Origin: Cryptomeria japonica
Lineage: Eukaryota; Streptophyta; Pinopsida; Cupressales; Cupressaceae
Length of the DNA: 64,000 nucleotides
Assembly (NCBI RefSeq): GCF_030272615.1
Contig: NC_081406.1
Location: 260,637,386 to 260,701,385, forward strand
Direction of reading: 5' to 3'
Shown: piece by piece, positions 12,037-23,837 of the stretch
How the letters are laid out: each line of letters starts with the position of its first letter
How positions within the stretch are numbered: the first letter of the stretch is position 1
Made by a program: the position numbers and the translations under genes
Notes under the pieces: generated by a model
What the model was told of the DNA's origin: nothing
The model's input: the letters and a program-made list of their open reading frames with translations, nothing else
The model's database searches: none

Positions 12037-14712
12037 TTTTCAAAGATCACCAAGTTTTCAAAAATAAAAAAATACAAAAAAATGAAAAAAGTAAAGAAAA
12101 ATTAATTCGTTCATTAGTGAAACCCACTCTGTGGTGTTATGGGCAAGTACCTTGGTGAAAACCTATTTACATGCATCAAGGTAAATAATCTAGATCCATT
12201 GTCTATTTGGAGAAACTCCAATTTTCCCCAACCTCCTGCCCAAGGGTGTTGCAATTTTGATAATGTTCATGACCAAATTCTGCTTCATGCCATTTCCTTC
12301 TCCCAGCCCATGTGCTCAGTGTTCATATTCCATCAATCGAATAATATGACATGCAATTCACAACCACTCACCCGTGGAGACAATCAATTGAAATATGCAA
12401 AATTAATTGACATGACTCATATGATCAAATCCGTTGTTCTAAATGTTCTGACGTGACATGAGTCATCTTAAGATCCTCCACTAAGCTCTCGTTTACTCCC
12501 ACCCACCCACCCTATTCTCATATTCCATAATAAAAATTGAATATTTTGATGTCATTCCCACACCCTAGCAATGAGGAGGATTATATAAGCCTATTCATAA
12601 GGACATATGTGCACGATGACTCCCCCCTTGATTTACCATCATTCTCCCTACTTCGCTTGCAGTCGGTTGTCTCCTTCATTCTACAAAAAAGGAAAACCTG
12701 TGACCCTCCATTCCATTCCTCTCACTCGCTTGCAACCATTTGACCTATCCATTTATTTAATCCATGCCTTTGCATAAACCTTCCCATCCCACTCCTGGAA
12801 TGTCTAATCTCTTAATGAATCTGTATAATGGTGCAATCGTTGGGCCCAGCTTGTAGTTGGTTGTCTCCTTCATTCTTCAATCCATATCACCACTTAAACC
12901 TTCGTCACCTCGCCAATGTATATCAAGGTTATTTGTATCTTCATTGCTCCACTATTTGTGAGATTATGATTCTTTACCCATGTCATGAATAAGGATTATC
13001 CCATCACACTGAGCTTCATCCCATCACAATGAGCTTCATCCCAATACACTGAGCTTAACCCCGATTCCTGAGCTTGAGCTTCTTCTTGACTTGTGCGTCA
13101 TCCAGACACTCATCCACATGAGCTTAATTGAATCTTTGCAATGAGTACCAAATCCACATTCATATGTCCATACCACTTGCTCTATTGCATATCTAGATTA
13201 GTCGCTTACTCCTACCCGTCAAGATGCATCCTTCCTAGTATGGCAGTTTATCCCTAGTCCTAAGTCCTACTCTTGGAAAGAGAGGCCAGTTGGCCATGTG
13301 CATTTTTGTTTGCATGATTTGGTCTTTTTGCTTTGATTTGCATCATTTTGTCCTATGACTACTCCTACCTACGGTTGTTCGGATCATCTTATATCCTGGT
13401 ATGTTTTGAATGGGTGTATATTGGGGCTTGTCTTTGTGGTATGGCGTGTTTGATGGTTTCTCTTGCATGAACCTACAGCCTTGTATCTACATCTATATGG
13501 TGTTTACACAGTTGTGTGCAAGAGACACCTATTATCTGAGAGTTAATCCACGCCTTGGATTTTTCATAACATTCTGATTCCTATAATCAGTGGTGTAGAC
13601 TATCCATGGTAATATCAAAAGTAGGTTTTCCCTCCACATTTCGCACAAAAAATCCCTCCATCTCAATATCATCATATTTTCATTTCATCCTATCACTGAG
13701 CATTTTGGAGACCTCAATTTATTCACTTTCCTAATTTCTTATAGTCCTATGATGTTGTACTATGGTTGGCACATTACAAAAATTATCATTTCACTACCAT
13801 TTAGTTGCATATATTTGCATAATAATTGTTCATTTAGTCGCATAATCATAGTTCATTTAGTTGTATAACAATAATTGCATTTGAGACCTACAAGCTGATA
13901 CATACAATCTTTACTATCTACCAAAATGTATGTGTCATGCATGTTCACAATTGCACATTGTAGGTTCATAATAAATACTAATGTAAGTTTTCAAACATTA
14001 GTATCTCATGTACCACTACAATCATTAATAATCACACTATTCAATATAAAACATTTGAAAATAATCACACTTTGGTCAATTAGTCAAGAACAAGTCCAAC
14101 ACACTATGCATCAGAATCTCACTCATTAATTTTTCATGCCAATGGTCATGGAATTCATTAAATGGCCACACTATTTTAGTTTGTTATATTTATTAGTGGC
14201 TAAATAAGGGTTTTCATTAAAACAACCGACACATTTAGTTATCATCCATTTAGGTGCATCTCATTAATCACATCACATTTATCATATCATAAAAAAATAA
14301 TAACGTGCATATAAGACATTCATTTGCATCACATATCATAAGCATCATCATCACTTAAAAATACAAAAAAATGCATCTCATATATACATATCATATACAC
14401 GCATCCTGCATACACAAACCTGTTAGAAACATCACATATATTACATGCATAAATACATACATACTCATCCATCCCACATCACAAATAAGTCAAATAACAT
14501 TGATCATATGCATCTCATACAATCATCATCCATCACATCATAAAACAATAATCAAAATCCATAATAAAGTCATATATATATACAAACGCCGCCAAAATCA
14601 CATCTCATACATATATAAAATGAATAAATGTGTCAATCATGGTACAATAGCATGTCCTCCCTGAAGGGTCAAAAAAATGGTATGTCACATACAAGAACTA
14701 TCATATGCTCTC
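12037..14712. other. Noncoding interior of the gypsy-like element
   Basis: AT-rich, with A-runs after the integrase stop and CATAC/CATCAT-rich low-complexity DNA at 14270-14620. Short frames on the plus strand have no motifs and look incidental. Confidence 0.55.
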
Positions 14713-15027
14713 CTAATCTCCTCCCCCTGTTGCACCTGAAGGCCCACCTAGTGGTCGTGGTGCCCTCATCCCCACAAAGGTACTTGAATGGTGGCTCTGT
14801 GTCATATGGGACCGAGTGCTCTTAATAGATGATGTAGCTCTTTGATCTGCTGACACTACCCCATGGTACAATACTCTATAATAGGCTACCTCTCAACCCA
14901 AACCCTTTGGCCTCTGTTGTTGGCTGGTGAGATCTTGTTACCCTATTATTTTGTCAATAGTCAAAATCCTATCTTTGGTAAAATAAAGCATAGTTAATGT
15001 TGCCTCGCCAAATTTAGCACTTTTCAT
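14713..15027 (-). pseudogene. Antisense frame with Gly/Pro-rich C-terminus
   Basis: An ATG at 15027 begins a 105-codon minus frame ending in TAG at 14713-14715, with two internal stops (TAA and TGA). It contains FGEATLTMLYFTKDR and ILTIDKIIG, then a Ser/Arg region and a tail PRPLGGPSGATGGGD. The coherent wording over 100 codons suggests a decayed gene. It may be the far C-terminal part of the antisense PMD gene at 19890-21836, now separated from it by 4.8 kb, or a separate gene. Confidence 0.4.
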
Positions 15028-15059
15028 TCTTAATTATGTAGTGGTCTTACTTGTCCTGT

Positions 15060-15395
15060 TTCAGTGAACCTACATGTTGAACTGGTTTCTCGGTTCCGAG
15101 TTCAAAGTTCACCTAGCGCCTTTATGTGTCCCACGGCTTTGTTTGTTGTTAAGGGGTGAGTGTAAGTATGTTAGGTCAGTTTTGAACTTGAACCATTGAA
15201 CCATTTCTTGTCTGGTTCAAGGTTCAAGGCTCATCTTTGTGTTTGTCTAAAAGTTTTCGCTCATTCCCAATTCAGTTTTGTGTTGAGCCACAAGGTGGTA
15301 TTTTACACTTCAAGTCCTCTTCATTATTGTTCTCTCATTTTGAACTTGAACCTTTGAAATTTTTGTTAAATGGTTCACGGTTCAATGTTCATTGT
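15060..15395 (+). promoter_or_regulatory. GGTTCAA/TTGAACC motif cluster upstream of a TATA box
   Basis: Words GGTTCAA, TTGAACC and close variants occur about ten times in 330 bp, in both orientations, for example TTGAACCATTGAACC and GGTTCAAGGTTCAA. The cluster ends just before the TATA box at 15406. A regulatory role is inferred from position and repetition only. Confidence 0.45.
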
Positions 15396-15405
15396 AAGTT
15401 GGCTC

Positions 15406-15413
15406 TATAAATA
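15406..15413 (+). promoter_or_regulatory. TATA box of the sense gene
   Basis: TATAAATA in CTCTATAAATATAAC, about 455 bp upstream of the ATG at 15870. The long leader contains GAAGGTAATTA near 15708, a possible splice donor, so the 5' untranslated region may hold an intron. Confidence 0.5.
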
Positions 15414-15869
15414 TAACAAGGTGAGGAAAGTAAATGAAAGGTGGCATGGAAAAAGGAATATTCTGAGCATGTCAAGTTTTAAAAGTATAATTATGGAAAG
15501 TAGTCATGAAAGCTTGAGTTACTTGTGTGGAAGTGATTTGTAATAAAAGTGGTCGTCAGAATCCCATCAAATCAGAAGTTCCTTCACATGCTTGTATGAG
15601 TTGTTAAGAAGCATGCATAAGTTTTGTATAGATTTTCTTACCTTTAATATGCAAACCCTTCAGCTGTAATTTAGTAGTTGTTTATTGTTGGAGAAGCAAA
15701 GGAAGTTGAAGGTAATTATAGCTCCATATTTCCAAGGGTTGCAAAGATTTCATGATAGTCATAGGTGAGTTTTGATTATTCCTTTCCCGGTGTGTTACTT
15801 GCTTGAAAAGCCATTGTAGTGAAATCCTTTGTTTTGGGTAGAATTATGTTCTTGTTTTAAAATTGTTTG

Positions 15870-17699
15870 ATGAATGTAAGAGCAGCTGCCATGAGGCCGA
15901 CCTTGCCAAAAATTGGTCATACATCATGTTTAGTGAGTACACTTCTAGAGTTGGGAGACACTTCTTTGGCTCAGGCTGACTTGGGAGATTTTCTGGAGAG
16001 AATGGAAAACCAAGATGGAAATTCAATAATGGGAAAGATTGTTAAGAGTGGGTTGATTGAAGTTGATGCATTCCCTATTGCTGCCCCTTTCCCTGGACTA
16101 GTTATGGAATGCATGAGTAGATATGATGTGGACAATAGGTGTATTAGAACCAAAAGTGGTGAGGTGTTGGTGAAAATTGACAGGAAAATGGTGATGGCCG
16201 CCATGGGCATTTCCCATAAGGAGTCGTATGAGGACTGGTCTATTGGTACTTCATATGCATTTTTCTCTGAGAAAAAAGGCACCTACAAGAGCGTCATTGC
16301 GAGGAATTGGCTCCTTAAGTTGTAGAAAGGAGGTTCTATGTTACCCAAACCTCTCACAAGAGAGCATTTCATAACAGAGGTCCGAGATATTGTAATTTTG
16401 TTGAATAGAATTAAAGGGAATGCACATGCCTTCTATTGGGAAGACTGGATGTATTTTTACATTCAAGTAGTGCTGACTGGTGAAAAATATCTAGATTGGG
16501 CACAGGTTAGCACCGACAGACTCTATGAGGGTCTGCATAATTTTGTCCATGTGACCAGTTTCTATATGTCTTCTTACCTATTTTATATTCTTTCATGTAC
16601 CAGAGAATGGCAAGGGTTGCATCATGAACCCTGGGTTGATGGCATGAAAGTGTATGAGTATTACCCACACTTGCAACAATGGAAGTATGCTGAGAATTTT
16701 ACAAGATGGAATGATGTCTTTGCAGGCAGACTTGTCTTTGAATTGCAGGGGAATGTGAATAAGAGGATGTCAGCCAAAGCAATGGAGTTAATCAGCATAT
16801 ATGGAAGCTACTCCATTCAATTCTCCAGATTTACCTACATTAGAGTGGGGGGCTTTGAAGGTGAACCGTTTAAATTGCCCAAGTATGCCCTAGACAACCA
16901 TGTGCTTATTGAAGTTTGTAGACAACTTGCCCACATAGATAATAAATTAAAGGAAAAAGGTAAGTCTGAGGTAGCCATTCCAATTGAACTTGGCCATTAC
17001 AATTGCAAATTTGTTTCTGATTCCTTGAACCTAGAACTAGAATTCAAGAAAATGAACTTACAACCTTACGTAGCCAGATGCAAGTTTGATAGTAGAGGAT
17101 ATGCAATAGAGCATTTGAATGTTGATGCAGACTTTCGGCATGAACCCCAATTAGATGACTATTGGGAAAATTGTTATGATGAATTGGAGGTCAGAAGAAG
17201 ACTGTGGTCAAAGTTCACCTTGCAACAAATAGTTACAATGGGATTGTCAATAAATATTTCTGGAGTACAGGAGGAAGAGAGTGAAGATGTGTTGGATCCC
17301 AAGTTCAATGAGAGAGTTCAAGGGCAACCAATTCCTAAAATCAATTGGGACAAAAGAGAGGAAGAAATTATTTAGACTAAGTCCTTTAATATCATAAGGA
17401 GAACAAAGAAGTGGTTGAGGGACCGCAGATTCACTTATAAAGTGGAAACAACTAGTCAACTTCATGCTACTACTTAGTTTCCCACTTCTTCCTCTAATGT
17501 GATTGTTGATATTGCAGGTGCCACAAGACAAAAGGCCAAAGAATTTGGGAGTAAAAGGTCAAAGAAATCTACATTAAATCCCTCACCATTTCGAGTCACA
17601 CGCTCTAAGAGCAAAAAGGAAAGTGGGAAACCTACGGTGGACCCGATTGTTGTTGACCTAGACTCGGGTGAAGAGACTCAAGTAACCATGGATGAATAG
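15870..17699 (+). pseudogene. Plant transposon-associated protein of unknown function, TAG-interrupted
   Basis: From ATG 15870 one phase stays coherent to 17699, about 610 codons. It is broken at 16323-16325, 17373-17375 and 17478-17480 and ends at 17697-17699; every one of these codons is TAG. The text contains CMSRYDVDNRCIR, then KIDRKMVMAAMGI, then YWEDWMYFYIQVVL and PWVDGMKVYEYYP, ending in a Lys/Ser-rich linker. The pattern of a basic residue followed by KMxxxxxGI/LP recurs in the 853-codon frame at 36280 (ITKKMIHRITGLP). That suggests one broad family of plant mobile-element proteins, but the similarity is weak. Downstream text (PSYQMPPPKVPP, then a frameshift near 17840 and the words KYLGKTFKFKKLK) continues the protein in decayed form to about 18120. 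Gln CAG changed to TAG would explain the stops. Confidence 0.6.
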
Positions 17700-18123
17700 G
17701 TGCCAAATGATCCCCTAGATCAAGATATGGACGAGGAAAAAGAACCTGAAGAAGACCAGAACCCAATAGGCACCATGACCATTGTTGGTCTTCCTAGCTA
17801 TCAGATGCCTCCACCCAAAGTTCCTCCAGTGCTCCCACATGGATAGAGGCTTCTATTAGTAAAAAATGCAATTTGGTTCCCATCGCCATTCCCATTGAAG
17901 ACATGGTTAACAAATACCTTGGGAAAACATTTAAGTTCAAAAAGCTTAAGACGGAGGCTATGATATATATTGATGATGATATAGGGCACTAGGTAGAAGA
18001 AGTGGCCAGGCCTATCTCAAATAAAGATGCAGGAAATGCCACTGAAAAAGATTATGTTGTTGAAAAGGTTGATCTCAGAGTTGCTTCAAGGTTTGCAGAT
18101 GCTAAGTCCACCAAAAGGATGAT

Positions 18124-18236
18124 ATCAGATAGATTGTCAAATAGATGACAGAATAGATGATGGAATATATAAATGTCATACAAACAAGAGTTGAAGTAGA
18201 TTGTCAGATAGATGACGGAATATATAAATGTCATAC
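18124..18236. repeat. Short tandem duplication
   Basis: Two copies of a segment of about 60 bp containing AGATTGTCA, ATAGATGAC and GAATATATAAATGTCATAC lie side by side. The second copy supplies the ATG used by the frame at 18212. Confidence 0.7.
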
Positions 18237-18676
18237 ATAGCCCGAATCCCCAACCTCTGTCACAAATGCCACTATCTTTTGATCCGAAATCACCAGTGAA
18301 CCTGAAGCTACTAGATCAAGTTCAAAGGAACCACATGATAGCTGAAATTTTTGATAAGTGGGTTAAGTCCATAGCACAGCAAGGCACATATCACATTGAT
18401 AATTTGATAAAAGTGTTTGGAGATGTCGTGGTTGTAAGTAAGGAGCTAGAATTGGAAGCCTTAGAATGGGAGAAAGAAAAGAATAAATGGGTAGCAATAT
18501 TGACACAAATGAATGATGTGCAAAAGTTTGGAGTTATGAAATTTCTTGCTGAGAAGCCTTTGGATAGTTTAGATGTTAATGTCTTGTATGTGGCAAAGAA
18601 AAATATTGAATGGAGGAACTTAATCATCAAACAAGGCCATGAAGAGTCCATCAAATTGCTTAAGGAGTTAAAATAA
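18212..18676 (+). CDS. Coiled-coil C-terminal part of the sense gene
   Basis: An intact 154-codon frame starts at ATG 18212 and ends in TAA. It has QVQRNHMIAEIFDKW and a charged, probably helical centre (KELELEALEWEKEKNKW), ending HEESIKLLKELK. It follows the decayed frame above in the same orientation and most likely was its C-terminal coiled-coil part; the element at 33480-41037 shows the same order. An independent short gene is possible but I see no promoter of its own. Confidence 0.45.
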   Translation: MTEYINVIHSPNPQPLSQMPLSFDPKSPVNLKLLDQVQRNHMIAEIFDKWVKSIAQQGTYHIDNLIKVFGDVVVVSKELELEALEWEKEKNKWVAILTQMNDVQKFGVMKFLAEKPLDSLDVNVLYVAKKNIEWRNLIIKQGHEESIKLLKELK

Positions 18677-19860
18677 TGCAAAAAGATCTGTAGTGCATTG
18701 ATATACAAATTTTGAAATATGATGGACAGATTGGTGAAGATGCAGCAAAAATGATCATGTCCTTCAAGGAAAGAGTGTAGCTCGTCTAAGAGATGAAATC
18801 CCTGACTATTGATGATTTCTCTCAAATAGCGAGGATTGAGTCCATGTTGACAGTTTGTTTTGATCACGTGGAAGCACATAAGATTAAAGTCTTGCAGGTA
18901 AGCAAGGACAGAGAGGTCTAGAAATAATGCATTATACATATTGGGCTTCCTCATTATCAACTTGTCCTCAACTTCTTAGTAGCACATCTAGAGTGGTGGA
19001 ACATACGTGGCGCATCAACAAAGAAGGATAAGCAAGAAGATTCTTCAGCTGCGTCTAAACCTTGATCATGCCACCAATGAATTGTCACCCTATTCACGAC
19101 TCTTGTCTGGTTTTCTTTTTCTTGTTATGTTAGTTATAGGCAGGACAATTTCTTTAACTCTTTAATAGAGTTAAAATTTAATTCTAGTTACTTTTCAAAA
19201 ACTATAAGCCTGGAGGCTATTTATGTAACTAAAAAAGCTATTTCAAAGGCCCGAAAAAAAAAACTTTCAGATGGATTAAGAAGACTTGGTTTTCTTTCAA
19301 TATGATATGAATTTTCAATGAAGAAATTTTATCTGTGATTGAAATGATATATTTTTCTGTCATCTTCAAATTTATGTGTTTGAATGCGAAAGTGGATCTC
19401 TGTTGGGATTTATTTAATGTGTAGAATTTGTTTTCTTCTTGATTATTCATTTATTTGTATGAGTAAAGAAGTTTGTGAATGATTCTATCTCATAAAAATA
19501 TGTTGTTATCTCTTTGTTTGGACATTATGATCCCCCTTGTCCTTTGAGGCATGAGAGAGACTCAATCAGAGTCCATGACATTTTGATTCTGTTAGAAAGG
19601 GTATGTTCATAAAATGGAATTGATTTGATTGTGAAGTCTATGAGCTTCGCCTATATAAGTATTTATCTTTAGAAACATTCATATTGTGTTGATGAATGAA
19701 TACAAAATGCCTTTCTCTCTTTCTGGTTAAAAGTGGAATCAATGTTTTCTTTGTGTTTAAAAATTCATTGAATATCATACGAGGAGTTGTACCCTTATGC
19801 AGAGGGTAACCCAATAATCGGTTCACCCAACTGTTGGTTTCTTTTTCCTTTCAACGAGGG
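18677..19860. other. Downstream noncoding region
   Basis: AT-rich; several stop-filled continuations of the coiled-coil text run to about 19060. A TATA-like CCTATATAAGTA lies near 19650 with no gene following it. I looked for a terminal repeat matching 15060-15870 and found none. Confidence 0.4.
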
Positions 19861-19889
19861 GATACCTGAGTCATTCACTAAAAAATTAA

Positions 19890-21836
19890 AGAAGGTCAAA
19901 ATCTGTTAAACAACATATGTGCATACACCTGTGCAAACCCTGTGGGCTCTAATAGCTGTTGGGTTGCATCTTGCTCACCCCGCAACCTAACTGTGTCTGC
20001 CTCTACCTTGCTTAGTTGAAACAGAGTGTGGCCGTCTCCTCATCCATCCTCTATATCTCTTCCCTCATCTGGTGGATATACTCCTCACTCCTGACCTCCT
20101 CTAGAAGCTGGTTTGTCGCATCCCTCTCTCATCTGAGATCCCCAACCTCTGTCAGTGCTATCTGGAGATCCTCCCTCAAATCCTTCGCCTCTCTCCTATA
20201 TCTATCCACCTCAGACTGTAGACTTGCTTCCCTCAACCACTCCACACCCAACTCCTCCTCCAAATTCCTAGTCCTCCCCTGAGCAACATCCCTCTCTTGT
20301 AACTCTGCCTCCAGTCTCCTCTCCCTCTCCCTTGCCCCATCCCTCTCCTGCACAACCCTATCGTACTCTGCCTGGGAGACCCATTCTTCCTATATTTGTC
20401 CACCCTCCTCATCCTAGTCCTGTACATCTGGGATGTCCATTGGCTCCACATCACCACCCTCTCCCTCACCGGGCACCTATCCAATCTGCACTATTGGTGG
20501 TTGTACCTATAATGGTAACTCCTCTCGAGGCACCTGTTGTCTCCTCCTCCCTCTCTATGGAGCCTGTACCCCCCTCCCCCTCTTCCTCCTCGTCATTGTC
20601 CCCCTCTTTTTTCCACCCTATATGCTGACCCATCCTCATCTCCCCCCACCACCTCATCAACCGATGGTCCTAGCTCATCTAGCTCTAGAACTCTAGGAAT
20701 GCTCAATTGGATTGGCCTATGTGCCTCCCACTAGTACATGTATATAACTTGGCACCCTGGATCCTCACTTTCCTGATACCACTCATCCCAGACACTCGTC
20801 TCTGCAGTCTCTCAATTGATCCTGACCTCTAGTGGCCCAACTACCTGTCCCCATACCCTAGCCTCTTGTGTGATCTGTGGGTATAGTCACTCATACATGA
20901 CCAAATCATGCACATGTCTGAACTGTCACATGACCCAATGTGATGTGTAGTTCTCAATAACATACACTAATCTGCCAAATAACCACATCTCTGATTATGC
21001 CCAGGCTAGCTGCCAATCCCCCCGCCACCACTCACTGTCCATATATGGGTGACAACAAAAGAACATCATCTCATCAAATATCCAACTCCAAAACCACATA
21101 GCTCCTAGGTAGTGATAGTGCAAAAAGCCCTAGTACCTGTCAATATATAAAAATCATCGCCTCCTCTCTTGCTGCCCTACTAGTCATGCTACTGCAATGT
21201 GCTCCCAGGCCAGATATGAAGTAGTGTGACTCTTGTACCTAGATTCTGATAATCCCAATATAAACACAAGTGTATATCATAATAGAGTTTTCCTAGCATA
21301 ACTTCTCCCCATGCATACTCCTAAGCATCCTCAATCATATAATACACACACTTGCTTCATCCCACTAAAAATCCATGTCCGCTCAAATCTGGCATCAAGC
21401 GCCCACTGATAAAACTACAAATGAACAACACTGGTTGTGGGATGTGTCGAATCTGCATAGCCCAACCTAACTACATTTGTGTCCCCTCCATCAGCAACAC
21501 TTTATACTTGCATACCTATCGTAGGTAGTACTCTCCTCCATCCAATCTATAATTGGGGATCATGCCTTGGATGGGGATCTTCATGATCCTCTAGAAGTCT
21601 AGAAGTGTGATGGTGGGCTCTCCAGTAGGAAGATGGAAAGTACATGTCTTTCTATCCCACCACTCCACCAGTGTTGTCATCATAGAAGTATGATCCCTAA
21701 TCCTGGACCATCTCCCAACGAACCATAAGCCCATTGTTCTCAAGATCTCCCTCTCATCTGCTTCAAGCCACCTGTACAGCCTCATGGTTGGCGGCCAGTG
21801 CTCTCGGGATGTAAGCAGTCCCTCGTCCTCTTGCAT
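19890..21836 (-). pseudogene. Antisense plant mobile domain (PMD) protein, decayed
   Basis: The frame starting at ATG 21836 reads LYRWLEADEREIL, then LWFVGRWSRIRD, TLVEWWDRKTCTFHLP and GEPTITLLDF. These are hallmarks of the PMD (aminotransferase-like) domain carried by plant transposons and retroelements. An in-frame TAG at 21591-21593 is followed directly, in the same phase, by RIMKIPIQG, the expected continuation. Further stops lie at about 21530, 21480 and beyond, and the word YAWGEVMLGKLYYD is visible near 21300. The C-terminal part (20484 to about 19900) is a long Arg/Glu-rich coiled coil (AELQERDVAQ, LREDLQIALTE). The gene opposes the retroelement's own direction and starts about 720 bp inside the 3' LTR. 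The stops make it inactive. Confidence 0.72.
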
Positions 21837-22540
21837 CCAGCCAATTCACTTCATTAACCTTCATATTGTACCCTATTCCACCTATTTATCCTACCCTACC
21901 CCTATGCTACTTTATTCTATCTTATTTCCTATCCCGTGCTATCCTTAGGGCATGTGTGCATCCCCTTGAATCTTCCCTATACCTTTCCCCCCCTTTTCTA
22001 TTTTCCCCCTCCTAGCTTCCCTGATGGAGATGTTGATCTTCACTAGAGGAGGCGTCGAAACCGTGATGTATACATTGTGCCATAGGAAGAGACGTTCAAC
22101 CACAGTCTCTGCCCCCTTTTGACCCCTTTAACCACGAATGACACCTGCGGAGACGTTGAACCCCCACAGAGATGTTGATACAACGATCAACATGTATGAG
22201 AATGCAATCCATCTCTCTCCAAAGGCTATGTTCTCTCTAATCTCCTAAAGGTGTATGTGACAATGACTCCTTCTTGGGCCCTGTGTGGCTTATATAGAGC
22301 CCCCCATGGCCCAGTTTCCTCATCCTTCGGTCAATTCACTCATTTTCTTCCACCATCATTATTTTTTCTTTTCTCATCTCCCCTTTTCCTTTCTTCTTCT
22401 ATCATTTTCTTCTTTTAAAAAATTTTCCCAAAAATTTAAAAATTCCCAATTAAATTCTCGAGGGGGCATATGCCACCCACGTCTTCACGCTGGGGCACCC
22501 TTTTTCTATATTTTACCCATCGCCAATTTTGCCGCTACGT
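21837..22540. other. Region between antisense gene and 3' LTR
   Basis: No sense gene is seen. On the minus strand, five variants of TCAACRTCTC lie between 22190 and 22030, echoing the words in the sense leader at 9320-10000. A T/C-rich tract covers 22330-22430. Confidence 0.45.
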
Positions 22541-22556
22541 AAAAAAAGGGGCAAAA
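22541..22556 (+). promoter_or_regulatory. Polypurine tract
   Basis: AAAAAAAGGGGCAAAA lies immediately before the TG of the 3' LTR, as expected for plus-strand priming. Confidence 0.75.
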
Positions 22557-23837
22557 TGTAGACGTCCAAAATTAATTAAATTAAACATTTAATTAATCTT
22601 ATCCTTCCTAGGTTATTAATTAATTTAATTGTGTTCTTTATTCCTCTCAGAATTCAATAAATTTAATTTAATTAACCCTATCACTATCTAGTCTAATAAT
22701 TGATTTATTAAATAAATTGATTATTCCTCATTCTTCTAAAGTTCTCAAATTAATCATTTCTTCTAAATCTTCTCTTAGTTAATTAATGACAATTAATTAA
22801 CCGAGTCATGTGATTCCTACAAATCACTCTCCCTAATTCTTCATTAGCCTAATTAATTTTTCTAGAAGCCTACTTAACATTATTTCCTAATTTTTAATTC
22901 CTCCACTCATTCTCTCTCCTCTTGTCAAATCCTCCTACAAATCCCACTTGCCTTCTAATCTTCTATTATCCCACCTAATCACCTCCTTAATCATTTGCGA
23001 GTGGCTAATCTCCATGATTAGCCACCAAGTCAACCAATAGCCATAAATGGCTAAGTCCACTTGTCCCCTCCTCACCTTCCAACCTTAAATGCGCCTAATT
23101 GGATCATTTCAAGGATTCCAAAAATTCTCATCCTCCCATGCTCTCTCATCTTCCCAAGGAATTTTAAATTCTTTTTTATCATTTCCTTTCCCTATGCACT
23201 CCATTATTTGAAAAATTTTAATTCTCTTGTTCATCCCTGATGGAATTTTTAATTCTTTCTGGTCTTCCCAATGTACTCTAGATATCTTCCCCATGTACAT
23301 TATGGAGTGTGGAGACAAGAAATGTCTTTTTGGAAAATATCTTGGTCTCTACACCATATCCTCTCAATCCATGTGCTTCCTCTCCTTCAATCTCCACCCT
23401 TGATCCATCTTCAAACTTGACCATCCATTTCTCCCCTTTCCAATCTATAAATTGTGGTCTCCTCTCCTTCATTTCACATCTTCAACTTCTGCAATCTCAT
23501 TCTATCAATTTTAGCTTAGATTTCATGCCTAAAAACCTCATTATAGTCATTTTGCATCCATAATCACTTAGCAATCCAATCCACTCATCCACTTTGGCAT
23601 ACATCGATTCATCTCCCATCCATTGTTGTGCATCTTGGAGAGAAACCCACAAATCCACTAAGGACCAATCCAAACAAGTCAAGGAGGGGCGCATTCTTGG
23701 ATTCATCAAGGGTCCAATCCGAGGAACAAGTGGTTTCATAGAAAAGGTATAAGGTTATTTAGTATTTTATTTCAATGTTTATGCTTGGTTTGATTTAAAC
23801 TAACCTTCTCACCATTGCCTTGTTTTCCCTTGGTTCA
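22557..23837 (+). repeat. 3' LTR of the 7993-23837 element
   Basis: It starts TGTAGACGTCC and ends TTGGTTCA, followed by the duplication GTTGG. It is 1,281 bp against 1,253 bp for the 5' LTR. Confidence 0.9.

Larger units (their letters stand above)
7993..23837 (+). mobile_element. Gypsy-like LTR retrotransposon, defective, 15.8 kb
   Basis: Two related direct repeats, 7993-9245 and 22557-23837, start TGTAGACGTCC and end TTGGTTCA. The flanks are GTTGG at 7988-7992 and GTTGG at 23838-23842, a perfect 5-bp target duplication. A primer-site-like sequence follows the left LTR and a purine tract precedes the right one, so the orientation is plus. Sense coding capacity is reduced to a gag-like remnant and the C-terminal integrase region; protease, reverse transcriptase and RNase H are missing. 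Between integrase and the 3' LTR lie an antisense PMD pseudogene and a sense gene of unknown type. Antisense PMD frames in this position are known from Tat-lineage gypsy elements. LTR divergence is clearly higher than in the other elements here, so it is comparatively old. Confidence 0.88.

Noticed and set aside
15060-19860. LTR pair around the sense gene
   Set aside because: I compared the two flanks, including the regions around both TATA-like words (15406 and 19650), and found no direct repeat.
20016-20734. Plus-strand Pro/Ser-rich frames
   Set aside because: They are the complement of the Arg/Glu/Gly-rich coiled-coil part of the antisense PMD pseudogene.
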